Shown piece by piece: positions 25,194-34,532 of a stretch of 64,000 nucleotides of DNA; position 1 is the stretch's first letter, and each line of letters begins with the position of its first letter. Origin of the DNA: Zobellia laminariae (GTDB lineage: Bacteria > Bacteroidota > Bacteroidia > Flavobacteriales > Flavobacteriaceae). Position numbers and translations under genes: made by a program. The stretch is from NCBI RefSeq assembly GCF_009725995.1, contig NZ_RCNS01000001.1:476283-540282 (forward strand). Reading direction: 5' to 3'. Below the pieces are notes generated by a model. The model saw only the letters and a program-made list of their open reading frames with translations. It was not told the origin of the DNA and searched no databases.

Positions 25194-25619
25194 ATGCAAG
25201 CCGTTACCCCCTTTCATATCGCCATACCTGTTCATAACTTAGACGAATGCCGCACATTCTATAGAGAAATATTAAACTGTGAAGAAGGCCGTAGTAGTGA
25301 CCACTGGGTAGACTTTAATCTATTCGGACACCAATTGGTTATTCACTACAAACCTAAAACACAAACTGAAGACCTCCATAGCAATCCGGTAGACGGAAAA
25401 AATGTTCCCGTACCCCATTATGGTGTTGTTTTACCTTGGGATGTATTTGAATCTTTTTCCAAAGAGCTTAAAAATAAAGGCGTAGCGTTCGTAATAGAGC
25501 CCTACGTAAGGTTTGCAGGTCAAACCGGTGAACAAGCAACTATGTTCTTTTTGGACCCAGCAGGAAACGCCTTAGAGTTTAAGGCATTTAAAGACATGGG
25601 GCAATTGTTTGCCAAGTAG
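25194..25619 (+). CDS. VOC-family (glyoxalase/dioxygenase-like) protein
   Basis: A single vicinal-oxygen-chelate domain of 141 residues. [21 protein letters not shown] at the front has a metal-ligand His, a second His lies in FGHQLVIH, and a Glu lies in [15 protein letters not shown]. Such proteins act on small molecules or give resistance; the substrate is unknown. Last gene of the YitT-hydrolase-VOC run, followed by a strong terminator. Confidence 0.88.
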   Translation: MQAVTPFHIAIPVHNLDECRTFYREILNCEEGRSSDHWVDFNLFGHQLVIHYKPKTQTEDLHSNPVDGKNVPVPHYGVVLPWDVFESFSKELKNKGVAFVIEPYVRFAGQTGEQATMFFLDPAGNALEFKAFKDMGQLFAK

Positions 25620-25640
25620 TAATCAATTCTATTGATTTAA

Positions 25641-25685
25641 AAAACTAGTCGCTCTTCGACTGCGCTCAGAGCGGCTAGTTTTTCA
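25641..25685. terminator. Bidirectional terminator between VOC and aldo/keto reductase genes
   Basis: AAAACTAGTCGCTCT (25641-25655) pairs with AGAGCGGCTAGTTTT (25668-25682) with one mismatch, leaving a 12-base loop. T-runs lie on both sides. The loop TCGACTGCGCTC resembles a sequence I associate with repeated intergenic elements in flavobacteria; only one copy occurs here. Confidence 0.88.
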
Positions 25686-25692
25686 TTATTTC

Positions 25693-26664
25693 CTATTGTG
25701 ACCACTCTGTGGGCTTTCTTACCCAACGGTGCTTATGTAATTCCTCAACTAACTCTTTTGGCAATCTTTTTCCATCGCTTGTAGCGGTGTTGGCTAAAAC
25801 ATTACGTTCCTTTCGCATGCCAGGAATAGTCGTACCAACGGTCTTGTTCTCTAAAATAAAACGCAATGCCATCTCTGCCATAGTCATACCTTCTGGAATT
25901 AAGGGTCGCAATGCATCAGCATGATCCACACTAGAGTTTAGGTTTTCAGGCACAAAATACGTACCACGCCAATCTCCTTCCGGAAATGTTGTTTCTTTAG
26001 TTAAATTACCCGTCAATGTTCCTTCATCAAAAGGTACCCGCGCAATTACGGCAATATCTAACTCCTCACATAAAGGAAAAAGTACATCTGTAGGATTCTG
26101 GTCAAAAACATTATAAATAACCTGTACCACATCTATCAAGCCTGTTTTGAGAGCTTCAATACCATTTTCAGGTTCCCAGCGATTAACACTGATACCCATG
26201 GCGCCAATTTTTCCTGCTTTCTTTAAATCCTCAATAGCACGTTGCCATTCTTCACGGTTAGACCAACCGTCATCCCACGTATGAAACTGCATCAAATCGA
26301 TACGTTCCATACCCAGATTGGTCAACGTTTTTTCAGTGTATTCTATGATATGATTTGTTGGGTAGGAATCCTCAAAATTGTATTCCGGCTTTGCTGGCCA
26401 GTTAAAATTTTTAGGTGGTATCTTACTTGCTGAGTAGAGTTTTGTTTTAGGGTGCCTGCGGATGAGTTCCCCTAATAATTCTTCACTATGCCCTTCTCCA
26501 TAACCCCAAGCGGTATCAAAAAAATTGACTCCGTTTTCAACGGCCAGGTCAAGCGATTTTGCAGACTGCTTATCGTCAGACTCTGTCCAACCGGCCATTC
26601 CCCACATTCCATAGCCTACCTCACTTACTTGCCAACCCGTTCTTCCGAATTTTCTATATATCAT
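25693..26664 (-). CDS. Aldo/keto reductase
   Basis: The TIM-barrel reductase pattern is complete: NFFDTAWGYGEGHSEELLG (catalytic Tyr), the Lys in YSASKIPPK, DLMQFHTWD (His), and a C-terminal TTIPGMRKERNVLAN for the nucleotide. It is about 323 residues from ATG 26664 (MIYRKFGRTG); an in-frame TTG at 26691 adds nine residues without family support. Probably NADPH-dependent; the substrate is unknown. Next on the same strand upstream is an oxidoreductase/DUF1080 pair, 150 bases away. Confidence 0.9.
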   Translation of the reverse strand: MIYRKFGRTGWQVSEVGYGMWGMAGWTESDDKQSAKSLDLAVENGVNFFDTAWGYGEGHSEELLGELIRRHPKTKLYSASKIPPKNFNWPAKPEYNFEDSYPTNHIIEYTEKTLTNLGMERIDLMQFHTWDDGWSNREEWQRAIEDLKKAGKIGAMGISVNRWEPENGIEALKTGLIDVVQVIYNVFDQNPTDVLFPLCEELDIAVIARVPFDEGTLTGNLTKETTFPEGDWRGTYFVPENLNSSVDHADALRPLIPEGMTMAEMALRFILENKTVGTTIPGMRKERNVLANTATSDGKRLPKELVEELHKHRWVRKPTEWSQ

Positions 26665-26814
26665 TTTACTATTATTTTTGTGGAAATCCAATGTGGTTTA
26701 CAAAACGCATCTTCATTTTAAAAGCAAAAGGACTGTATAGTGAATTTCGTTTCTAGATAATTTATCCAGTTTCAAAAAATACGATACAGACCTGGCTTTT
26801 ATACTTATAACTTT

Positions 26815-28236
26815 CTAGAAATCGCGATAATCACCACCTAAGAACTGATTAGCTTCCTCTTCGGTAAACTTGGCAGTTTCGGCATTGTAATGCAAAGTTT
26901 TATTCGGAAAACGACCAGCAATGACACCCAATAGAATAGTTTCGGTCAAGCGTCCCGCATAAGAGAAAGGGGCTGTAGTCTGTCCCTTTCCTAAACAAGC
27001 ATCCACAAACTGATGGTAATGTTTTGGACCTTCCGAGTCATAATTACGAATAGGCTCACCCAAATTATTCGCCTTGGAAACCTCAGCTATTTCTTTAGAT
27101 ATATCAACATATTTACCTTTTACAATTTTCTGCGGTAATTGCATGAAATGTGGCAAAAGCAAACGACCTTTCTTACCAATAAACATAGCTCCTTGACTAG
27201 GTAATTCCCCAGCTCCCGCCATTCCGGCGTCAAGAGATATTTTATCTTTTACACTACCCTCTTTATGCTGCTTTCCTCCCGAAGTCTTTCCTCCAGGTAG
27301 GATTAAGTCTTCATGTTTTGGTGGCATTCCCGGACCATCGTACCAAACCCACTTAAGGGTTTTAGTAGTGTAGTCAGTTCCTGGAAACTCATAGGTTACG
27401 GTATTATTTTCAGGAAATCCAAATCCGTTAGACTTGCGACAGTCGTTTTTAATAGTCAATGGTACGTCTAAGTTTAGTGCATTATAAGGAGTGTCAAAAA
27501 TATGCACGCCCATGTCCCCTAAAGTACCACAACCGTAATCCATAACTTTTCTCCAATTTCCGGGATGGTAATATCCTTCTTTATAAGGGCGCTTCTTAGA
27601 TGTACCCAACCAAAGATTCCAATCTAATTGATCTGGTACTGGGTCTTCTCCTTGAGGCTCTTCTCCATTATATCCCCAAGATTTTGGTGACCAAGCATGT
27701 ACCGTATGTACTTTACCAATAATACCAGATTGAATTAAAAGTGTAGCCAAGCGATAATCATAGAACGAATGTACTTGAATACCCATCTGAGTTACCAAAT
27801 TCTTTTCTTTGGCAACTTTCATCATTTTTCTAGATTCATCAACATAATGCGTTAATGGTTTTTGGCAATAAACTGGTTTGTTCATCTCCATAGCCATTAA
27901 AGATGCCGGTGCGTGTGTATGATCGGGTGTCGAAACTATTACTGCATCTATTTCATCTCCCATTTCATTAAGCATGGCGCGATAATCAAAGAACACTCTC
28001 GCTCCCGGGTGTAACTTATGTGCTTTTGATAAGTTAACAGAATCAACATCGCATAATGCAACAACATCTACAGCACTGTGTGAAGAAATAGCACTAAGAT
28101 CTTCCGCTCCCATATTACCTACACCTATATGTGCGGTACGAAGCTTTTTTCCTTTTTGGAAAGCCCATGCCGCATTAGGCAATAAGGCAAATGATGATAC
28201 AGCCGCAGCACTTTTTAGAAATTCTCTTTTATTCAT
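26815..28236 (-). CDS. Gfo/Idh/MocA-family oxidoreductase, exported type
   Basis: This 473-residue oxidoreductase has an N-terminal segment KREFLKSAAAVSSFALLP that looks like a secretion signal, possibly Tat with KR. A Rossmann domain (TAHIGVGNMGAEDLSA), VSTPDHTHAP and the CQKPLTHYVDE motif with the family Lys follow. The central part has YGCGTLGDMGVHIFDTP. Exported members are common beside DUF1080 proteins in Bacteroidota and act on sugars or polyols. It lies about 40 bases after the DUF1080 gene on the same strand. Confidence 0.92.
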   Translation of the reverse strand: MNKREFLKSAAAVSSFALLPNAAWAFQKGKKLRTAHIGVGNMGAEDLSAISSHSAVDVVALCDVDSVNLSKAHKLHPGARVFFDYRAMLNEMGDEIDAVIVSTPDHTHAPASLMAMEMNKPVYCQKPLTHYVDESRKMMKVAKEKNLVTQMGIQVHSFYDYRLATLLIQSGIIGKVHTVHAWSPKSWGYNGEEPQGEDPVPDQLDWNLWLGTSKKRPYKEGYYHPGNWRKVMDYGCGTLGDMGVHIFDTPYNALNLDVPLTIKNDCRKSNGFGFPENNTVTYEFPGTDYTTKTLKWVWYDGPGMPPKHEDLILPGGKTSGGKQHKEGSVKDKISLDAGMAGAGELPSQGAMFIGKKGRLLLPHFMQLPQKIVKGKYVDISKEIAEVSKANNLGEPIRNYDSEGPKHYHQFVDACLGKGQTTAPFSYAGRLTETILLGVIAGRFPNKTLHYNAETAKFTEEEANQFLGGDYRDF

Positions 28237-28275
28237 TTTTCAAGTAGTTTGGATTATTGCTGTTGTTCTGAATAT

Positions 28276-29037
28276 TTATAATTCTTTAATTTTTACATTT
28301 TTTAGCCAAAGTGGACTATCATGATCTTGAAAACCGATATATCCCTTTTTAAAAGAACCGTATTTCGGAAAATCTTTCCACTTTCCTTTACTTTTTCGTT
28401 CTTCCCAGTCTTCTGACCATGGAACGAATGACAATAGTTTTTTTCCGTTGAGCCAGTGCTCCACATTTTCTGGAGTAAAGATGATGCGAGACGTGTTCCA
28501 CTCTCCTGCCGGCCTCACTATCTTTTGGCTTATATCTGGCAAATGCATGGCGTAATCTGCACCTGTTTTCTGCCATTCCTTTAATTTGGCATTATTTATT
28601 TCTTCCCACTTTAGGTCATCTAACATCTGATATTCAGGTGAAATTTCAGGAATTCCCCAGTCACCTTCCTGAATATGATACAACAGACCGCTATTACCTC
28701 CTTCTGGAATTTTCCATTCCCAAACCAATTCAAAATTGTCAAATTCTTGTGCAGCGTAAATAATATCTTTTCCGCCTTTACGGTTTTCCTCAGTTCTTTT
28801 CTCGGTATCAAATGTCAAAACTCCATCCTCAATTACCCATTGCGGCGGTAAGTCATCTCCATTATAAGCTCTCCAGCCTTCAGTAGTTGTCCCATCAAAA
28901 AGATAAATCCATTCTTCAATGGCTTCATCATTACTAGTAGCCTCAGCATTTACTTTAGCTATTTCTTTTTGTTTGGTTTCATTTTTACATGAAATTAAGG
29001 CTACCGAGATGAATAGGATTAAGGCTAGTTTTTTCAT
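28276..29037 (-). CDS. DUF1080 (3-keto-disaccharide hydrolase-like) lipoprotein
   Basis: It has a lipoprotein signal (VALISC, Cys17), then the DUF1080 lectin-like jelly roll: WIYLFDGTTTEGWRAYNG, FELVWEWKIPEGGNSGLLY, EYQMLDD, EWNTSRIIF and YIGFQDHDSPLWLKNVKI. Some family members hydrolyse 3-ketoglucosides produced by Gfo/Idh/MocA partners. The adjacent oxidoreductase supports that reading, which remains inference for this pair. It is 253 residues, the normal single-domain length. Confidence 0.92.
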   Translation of the reverse strand: MKKLALILFISVALISCKNETKQKEIAKVNAEATSNDEAIEEWIYLFDGTTTEGWRAYNGDDLPPQWVIEDGVLTFDTEKRTEENRKGGKDIIYAAQEFDNFELVWEWKIPEGGNSGLLYHIQEGDWGIPEISPEYQMLDDLKWEEINNAKLKEWQKTGADYAMHLPDISQKIVRPAGEWNTSRIIFTPENVEHWLNGKKLLSFVPWSEDWEERKSKGKWKDFPKYGSFKKGYIGFQDHDSPLWLKNVKIKEL

Positions 29038-29120
29038 TAAAAGCTGTTAATTTAAGTTCTAGTATTACTGCACTATCTAAGCCTAACATGATTTTAATTA
29101 GGGAACGAAACACGCTCTTT

Positions 29121-29138
29121 CCTTACTTCGCCGTAAGG
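29121..29138. repeat. Small inverted repeat in the 200-base MFS-DUF1080 gap
   Basis: CCTTAC (29121-29126) and GTAAGG (29133-29138) flank a 6-base loop. This is the only structure I see in the gap 29038-29237, which should hold the DUF1080 promoter. There is no T-run in the MFS reading direction, so it is a poor terminator. Confidence 0.3.
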
Positions 29139-29237
29139 CATAAGCGCTATTTTTTCAACTCCTCAAAAAAAATACTAGCAGACAAATTGTAAACGAATGG
29201 AGAAGGTAGCCAATTTACATGAGTTGACCAAGCGTAT

Positions 29238-30542
29238 TTATTGCGGGTTATTCGCTCGAATAGAAGCAATAGACAGGAACAACAAAAATACCAACCCTAA
29301 ATAACCGAGCAGTCTATACGACCCAAAAGTGCTAAAGCAAAGACTAAAAATAGGCGGTGCGAGTGCACTGGCCAATATTAAAAATGACATAACCTTACCT
29401 GTAATGGCTCCTAGGTGGGTACGTCCAAAAAAACGAGGCCAAACAATAGCGTTAAGAACTGCAAAAAAGCCTCCTAAAACACCAAAACCTCCAATTAATA
29501 AAGGAATACCGAAAGAAGATGATAAAAATAAAAATCCGACTGAAGCCATAATTCCACCTAAAATCATCAAATATAAATAGAGCTTCAAATGTAAGTAATC
29601 ACTTAAAAAATTGAAGATTAATGAAATTGTTACTGCAACAACCGATGCTGGCAAAAAGATTGAAATAGCATCATCTTTTGAAAAGCCTTCACTGGCAAAA
29701 ACGGAAACCACATGAAAAGTAAGACCGGTGATAAAAAAGCTATTAAAGGCCAGTATGAGTCCGTACATCCAAAAAGCTCTAGTTTCTCTTGCCTCTTTGG
29801 CCGTGTATTGCTTTGCTGCCGGAATTTTAATAGATTCCTCTTCATCCTCTAGAATTTCGCCATCTGGCAAAAGACCGTGTTCTTCTGGTTTATTTTTATA
29901 GAATTGTAAAATTAATAAGGAGAAGATTACTAATGCCGTAGCTAAAATTTGCCAGGTAACTTGCCAACTATACCCTTCTATTAAAGCATTTACCCAAAGT
30001 GGTGAGGACGAAAAACCAAATGAAATAGCTACACTACTAATGGCATTTACTTTCCCTCGGTTTTTATCGAACCAAATCATAATAACATTTCTGGATGCCA
30101 TTGTAAGCACTCCTTGACCCGAAAACCTAAGTACAAAAAAGAGAGCGGCCATTATTACAAAAGGAATAAGCCATGTATCCAAGTTCAGCATGGTTTTTAC
30201 AAACTCACTCATTTGCACGGACCAAGAACACAACATAAGCGCTACAGCCAGTGTAATTGCCGCAAAAAATGCCACGTAACGCGCTCCATATTTATCAAAC
30301 CAAATTCCTGCGCGACCAATGACCAATGAACTGCAGATCGTACCGATCATATAGGCATTACTGAACTGATTTCGGCTTAAGCCAAGTGCATCTTTTACGG
30401 GGTCGGTGAATACGGATACTCCTATAGTTTGCCCCGGAATACTGAAATAAATACCAATGGTACCTATAACAAGAATTACATAGCCATAAAAAACTGGACT
30501 TTTGGCAGGATCTACGAAGGAAAATCGGTTATTGCTTGACAT
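29238..30542 (-). CDS. MFS transporter
   Basis: This 434-residue major facilitator protein has about 12 membrane segments. It has a WFDKYGARYVAFF loop after the second segment (the D-x-x-G-x-R motif) and a cytoplasmic mid-loop of charged residues (ILEDEEESIKIPAAKQ). Substrate unknown; it resembles oxalate/monocarboxylate-type carriers in overall layout. It lies 200 bases upstream of the DUF1080/oxidoreductase pair on the same strand and could supply their substrate. Confidence 0.9.
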   Translation of the reverse strand: MSSNNRFSFVDPAKSPVFYGYVILVIGTIGIYFSIPGQTIGVSVFTDPVKDALGLSRNQFSNAYMIGTICSSLVIGRAGIWFDKYGARYVAFFAAITLAVALMLCSWSVQMSEFVKTMLNLDTWLIPFVIMAALFFVLRFSGQGVLTMASRNVIMIWFDKNRGKVNAISSVAISFGFSSSPLWVNALIEGYSWQVTWQILATALVIFSLLILQFYKNKPEEHGLLPDGEILEDEEESIKIPAAKQYTAKEARETRAFWMYGLILAFNSFFITGLTFHVVSVFASEGFSKDDAISIFLPASVVAVTISLIFNFLSDYLHLKLYLYLMILGGIMASVGFLFLSSSFGIPLLIGGFGVLGGFFAVLNAIVWPRFFGRTHLGAITGKVMSFLILASALAPPIFSLCFSTFGSYRLLGYLGLVFLLFLSIASIRANNPQ

Positions 30543-30676
30543 CTATGAAAGGAAAGCTGCAAAAATACCAGTTTTGCCAGAGCCACTGTATTTTTAAAGG
30601 TAAAGATTATAAGAAATCTATACGGAAGTGCAGTTTTGAACGTTATTGGTAAACTAAATCTTTTAGAAATTTACCT

Positions 30677-30826
30677 ATGAGAAAATTCGCAGCCGTACTG
30701 TTCGTCCTCACTGTAATCATAATTTTGAGCAGCTGTAGTATTGATGATAGCAATGATATAGAAGTTATAAAACCTGGGGACACGGTAATTACAGGACAAG
30801 TTTTACAAAAGCAATTCCTAAAGTAA
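30677..30826 (+). CDS. Small lipoprotein (49 residues)
   Basis: The frame ATG 30677 to TAA 30824 encodes a signal segment FAAVLFVLTVIIILSSC with lipid Cys20, then a short acidic tail (SIDDSNDIEV...) of 29 residues. The clear lipobox and its place between two minus-strand genes argue that it is real despite its size. No function is visible. It could also be the remnant of a longer lipoprotein. Confidence 0.6.
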   Translation: MRKFAAVLFVLTVIIILSSCSIDDSNDIEVIKPGDTVITGQVLQKQFLK

Positions 30827-30849
30827 AATACAGTTCTTATCTACGGTAA

Positions 30850-31932
30850 TTAATCACCAAATATAATGGTGAAAGTACTTCCTTCATTAACTTTACTGGT
30901 TACGTTTATAGTACCGCCAAGACTTGTAACGTGACTATGCACTAAATACAATCCAACTCCTTTACTGTCTTTGGTACCATGGAATCTTTGATTTAAATTG
31001 AAGATAAGATGCCCTACCTTTTCCATATCAAAGCCTAATCCGTTGTCCGTGAACGTAAACGTTTTTTTACCGTTTGATTCACCAGAGGTAATTTGTATTT
31101 CAGGAAAAACATCTGGTCTAGCGTATTTGATTGAGTTGGTTATGAGGTTAAGAAAAATACTCTCCATGTAGGCAGAATTAAACCGAACACTTTCCATTGC
31201 TAAAAAGTCCAAAGAAAATTTAACTTGGGAATCCTTAATCAAGGAGCTTATAGAGCCATTTATTTTTTCAAAAACTTCCTTAAAGAATACCTCTTCTACC
31301 CCAACACTATTGCTCTCATTTTCTTTTAAAGCATCTACATAAGAATTTAAAGAAGTTTTAAGTCCTTCCGCAGACAGTTTTATATACTCTAGTATTTTTT
31401 CATTCTCTTCTTCACCATTGTCTTTATTACCCAAAATATCTGCTAGATATAGTAAATTATTCACAGGAGACCTTAAATCATGGGAGGTGGTATAATTCAG
31501 CTGTTTAAGCTGTTCATTTATTTTAGAAAGCTGAGCTACATGTGAAACGCGTTCAGACTCCAGGTTCTTTTTATGAGTGATATTCTTTGCAATAGCATAT
31601 ATCAATTGTTTATCCGGCATAGGGATAGACGTCCAATGCAGCCATACCAACTCTCCGGATTTACAAACATACCTATTTTCAAAGTCCAACAAAGGCTTAC
31701 TATTTATTAGACTTTTTCTGTGAGAAGCTGTCAGACTACGGTCTTCTTCATAAATAAAATCACAGATGGGTGCAGAAAATAATTCCTCCTCTGAGAACCC
31801 TAATAGTTTAATAAATGCTGGATTAACTTTTCGGAAGTAGCCATCGTACCCTGCAACACATAAATAATCCATTGAAAGATCGAAGAATGGATCTAATTGA
31901 ATATTCGTCGGAACGAGTGCTTCCTGCTGCAT
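30850..31932 (-). CDS. PAS-domain sensor histidine kinase
   Basis: The order is a PAS domain (about residues 15-120, with GYDGYFRKVNPAF and the PAC end IYAIAKNITHKK), a HisKA dimerisation domain with phospho-acceptor His151 (TTSHDLRSPVNNL), and a HATPase domain (N box FLNLITNSIKYA, G1 FTDNGLGFDM, G2 SKGVGLYLV). It is 360 residues with no membrane segment, so a cytoplasmic sensor. No response regulator is adjacent (orphan). Confidence 0.92.
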   Translation of the reverse strand: MQQEALVPTNIQLDPFFDLSMDYLCVAGYDGYFRKVNPAFIKLLGFSEEELFSAPICDFIYEEDRSLTASHRKSLINSKPLLDFENRYVCKSGELVWLHWTSIPMPDKQLIYAIAKNITHKKNLESERVSHVAQLSKINEQLKQLNYTTSHDLRSPVNNLLYLADILGNKDNGEEENEKILEYIKLSAEGLKTSLNSYVDALKENESNSVGVEEVFFKEVFEKINGSISSLIKDSQVKFSLDFLAMESVRFNSAYMESIFLNLITNSIKYARPDVFPEIQITSGESNGKKTFTFTDNGLGFDMEKVGHLIFNLNQRFHGTKDSKGVGLYLVHSHVTSLGGTINVTSKVNEGSTFTIIFGD

Positions 31933-32083
31933 ATGATGTAGGTTGGTTACAAAATCTAACGCAGAATAACTTGATATTGTTGTGCTCCGAATGAAGTAAA
32001 TGATTACAAATCAAAAGTCTATAAAAAATAGCCTTAGAAAGAATCAATTATCAAACACAAAAACCTACTATAAACTAATAAAA

Positions 32084-32968
32084 TTACTTGGAATTACTAT
32101 TTCTCTCCCTAGCTAAAAGTGTATTTTTCAACAACATAGCAATAGTCATTGGACCAACACCACCGGGAACTGGAGTAATAAATGAAGCTTTCTTGCTAAC
32201 AGACTCAAAATCAACATCACCAGTAATATAATAACCTTTTGCTTTAGTTTCATCAGAAACCCTGGTAATACCTACATCAATAATAACAGCACCTTCTTTG
32301 ACCATATCGGCCTTTAAAAATTCAGGCACTCCTAATGCAGATACAATAATATCTGCCTGTAAGGTAAGCTCTTTAATATTTTTTGTTCTACTGTGCGCAA
32401 GAGTAACGGTACAGTTTGCCGCTTCTCCCTTCTGGCTCAATAAAATACTTATTGGTCTACCTACAATATGACTACGACCTATAACCACGGCATGTTTACC
32501 TTGCGTATCTACTTTATAACGCTTCAAAAGCTCCATAATACCAAATGGCGTAGCAGAGATGAAAGTCTCCATATCCAACGCCATTTTCCCAAAGTTAGCA
32601 GGATGGAATCCGTCTACATCTTTATCTGGGTCAACGGCCATTAAGACCTTTTCCTCATCAATATGTTTTGGCAATGGAAGTTGCACGATATAACCGTCAA
32701 TATCTGCATCTGCATTAAGTTCGTGAACTTTTTTAAGCAGCTCTTCTTCAGTAGTTTCACTAGGTAAGTGAATCAAAGTAGATTCAAAACCTATTTTCTT
32801 ACAAGAACGTACTTTACTGCCAACATAAGTTAAACTAGCACCGTCATTACCCACGAGAACAGCTGCAAGGTGAGGAACTTTCTCCCCTCGTTCTTTCATA
32901 TTAGCTACCTCAATAGTAATTTCGTCCTTTATCTCGTTGGAAACTTTTTTTCCGTCTAGTAGTATCAT
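32084..32968 (-). CDS. folD: Bifunctional methylenetetrahydrofolate dehydrogenase/cyclohydrolase
   Basis: FolD pattern: YVGSK (48-52, catalytic Lys), [24 protein letters not shown], and the nucleotide-binding [11 protein letters not shown], ending [18 protein letters not shown]. It interconverts 5,10-methylene-, methenyl- and 10-formyl-tetrahydrofolate. It is 294 residues, the usual length. It starts about 50 bases after the ffh stop on the same strand, a frequent pairing in this phylum. Confidence 0.97.
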   Translation of the reverse strand: MILLDGKKVSNEIKDEITIEVANMKERGEKVPHLAAVLVGNDGASLTYVGSKVRSCKKIGFESTLIHLPSETTEEELLKKVHELNADADIDGYIVQLPLPKHIDEEKVLMAVDPDKDVDGFHPANFGKMALDMETFISATPFGIMELLKRYKVDTQGKHAVVIGRSHIVGRPISILLSQKGEAANCTVTLAHSRTKNIKELTLQADIIVSALGVPEFLKADMVKEGAVIIDVGITRVSDETKAKGYYITGDVDFESVSKKASFITPVPGGVGPMTIAMLLKNTLLARERNSNSK

Positions 32969-33021
32969 AGTATTCGGTTACGGTCTAATCTGGTCTTCTA
33001 ATTCTCTTTGTAATTCTGGCT

Positions 33022-34359
33022 TTATTTCATGCCTTTCATGTTCCCCATCATCTGCATCATCTTCTTACCGCCGCCGCCTTGCATCATCTTCATCATCTTG
33101 CTCATTTGGTCAAACTGCTTCATAAGCTGATTCACTTCTTGCACTTCTCTTCCACTTCCTTTAGCGATTCGCTTTTTACGGCTTACATTCAATTTAGAAG
33201 GGTTTGAGCGCTCATCTGGCGTCATACTATGAATTATAGCTTCTATATGTTTGAAAGCATCATCATCAATATCCAAACCTTTTAGTGCTTTTCCGGCACC
33301 AGGTATCATCCCCATCAAATCTTTAATGTTACCCATCTTTTTGATTTGTTGTATCTGGGAAAGAAAATCATCAAAGCCGAATTTATTCTTAGCTATTTTC
33401 TTTTGAATCTTACGAGCTTCTTCTTCATCAAACTGCTCTTGGGCTCTTTCTACTAAAGAAATAACATCTCCCATGCCCAAAATACGTTCTGCCATACGTG
33501 AAGGATGGAAAACGTCTATAGCTTCCATCTTTTCACCTGTACCGATAAACTTGATTGGCTTATCTACTACCGATTTAATTGAAATGGCAGCTCCACCACG
33601 GGTATCACCATCTAATTTGGTAAGTACAACCCCGTCAAAATTTAAAATATCATTAAAGGCCTTAGCTGTATTTACAGCATCTTGACCCGTCATTGAATCT
33701 ACTACAAAAAGTGTTTCTTGAGGTTGAATGGCTTTATGAATCTCAGAGATTTCATTCATCATCTCTGTATCTACTGCCAAACGACCCGCGGTATCTATAA
33801 TAACCACGTTGTAGCCTTCTGCTTTTGCTTTGGCAATACCAGCTTGTGCAATCTTAACCGGATTCTTCTCTTCACGATCAGAATATACCTCAACACCAAT
33901 CTGCCCACCAACTACGTGTAACTGATCTATAGCCGCAGGGCGATACACATCACAAGCTACCAATAAAGGTTTCTTGGTTTTTTTTGTCTTAAGAAAGTTG
34001 GCCAATTTACCTGAAAAGGTAGTTTTACCCGAACCTTGAAGACCTGACATTAAAATTATGGAAGGAGTTCCAGAAAGATTAATACCTTCTGTCTCGCCAC
34101 CCATAAGCTCGGTAAGCTCATCTTTGACAATCTTTACCATCAACTGGCCCGGTTGCAATGCAGTCAATACATTTTGACCCAAAGCTTTTTCCTTGACCTT
34201 GTTGGTAAACTCTTTTGCTATTCTGAAGTTAACATCGGCATCCAATAAAGCCCTACGGACTTCCTTGGTAGTCTCAGCAACGTTAATTTCCGTTATCTGC
34301 CCTTGGCCCCGTAGGGTATGTAGGGCTTTATCTAGCTTTTCACTTAAATTATCAAACAT
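33022..34359 (-). CDS. ffh: Signal recognition particle protein Ffh
   Basis: It has an N domain (1-90), a G domain with GLQGSGKTTFSGKLA, DVYRPAAIDQL, IIDTAGRLAVD and TKLDGDTRGGAA, then a Met-rich M domain (from about 330, ending in KMMKMMQGGGGKKMM). It binds 4.5S RNA and signal peptides and docks with FtsY. It is 445 residues, standard for Bacteroidota. Confidence 0.98.
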   Translation of the reverse strand: MFDNLSEKLDKALHTLRGQGQITEINVAETTKEVRRALLDADVNFRIAKEFTNKVKEKALGQNVLTALQPGQLMVKIVKDELTELMGGETEGINLSGTPSIILMSGLQGSGKTTFSGKLANFLKTKKTKKPLLVACDVYRPAAIDQLHVVGGQIGVEVYSDREEKNPVKIAQAGIAKAKAEGYNVVIIDTAGRLAVDTEMMNEISEIHKAIQPQETLFVVDSMTGQDAVNTAKAFNDILNFDGVVLTKLDGDTRGGAAISIKSVVDKPIKFIGTGEKMEAIDVFHPSRMAERILGMGDVISLVERAQEQFDEEEARKIQKKIAKNKFGFDDFLSQIQQIKKMGNIKDLMGMIPGAGKALKGLDIDDDAFKHIEAIIHSMTPDERSNPSKLNVSRKKRIAKGSGREVQEVNQLMKQFDQMSKMMKMMQGGGGKKMMQMMGNMKGMK

Positions 34360-34441
34360 CGTCTTAATTGCTTTTGAAGAAAGGCAAATTTAATAATAAC
34401 TGAGGGAAAGAACGGGGCGTAAAGAAAAAAATATAATATCA

Positions 34442-34472
34442 CAAAAAAAGCACCCATCTTTCGATGGGTGCT
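34442..34472 (-). terminator. Intrinsic terminator of the repeat-lipoprotein gene
   Basis: AGCACCCATC (34449-34458) pairs with GATGGGTGCT (34463-34472) around a TTTC loop. In the minus-strand direction the hairpin is followed by a run of T (the A-run at 34443-34449 on the plus strand). It lies 60 bases after the stop of the lipoprotein gene at 34533. Confidence 0.88.
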
Positions 34473-34532
34473 CTTAAAAAATCTGTGGGGCAAAATAGGT
34501 ATCTGGTTACTCTAAACTTTAGTTTTCAAAAG

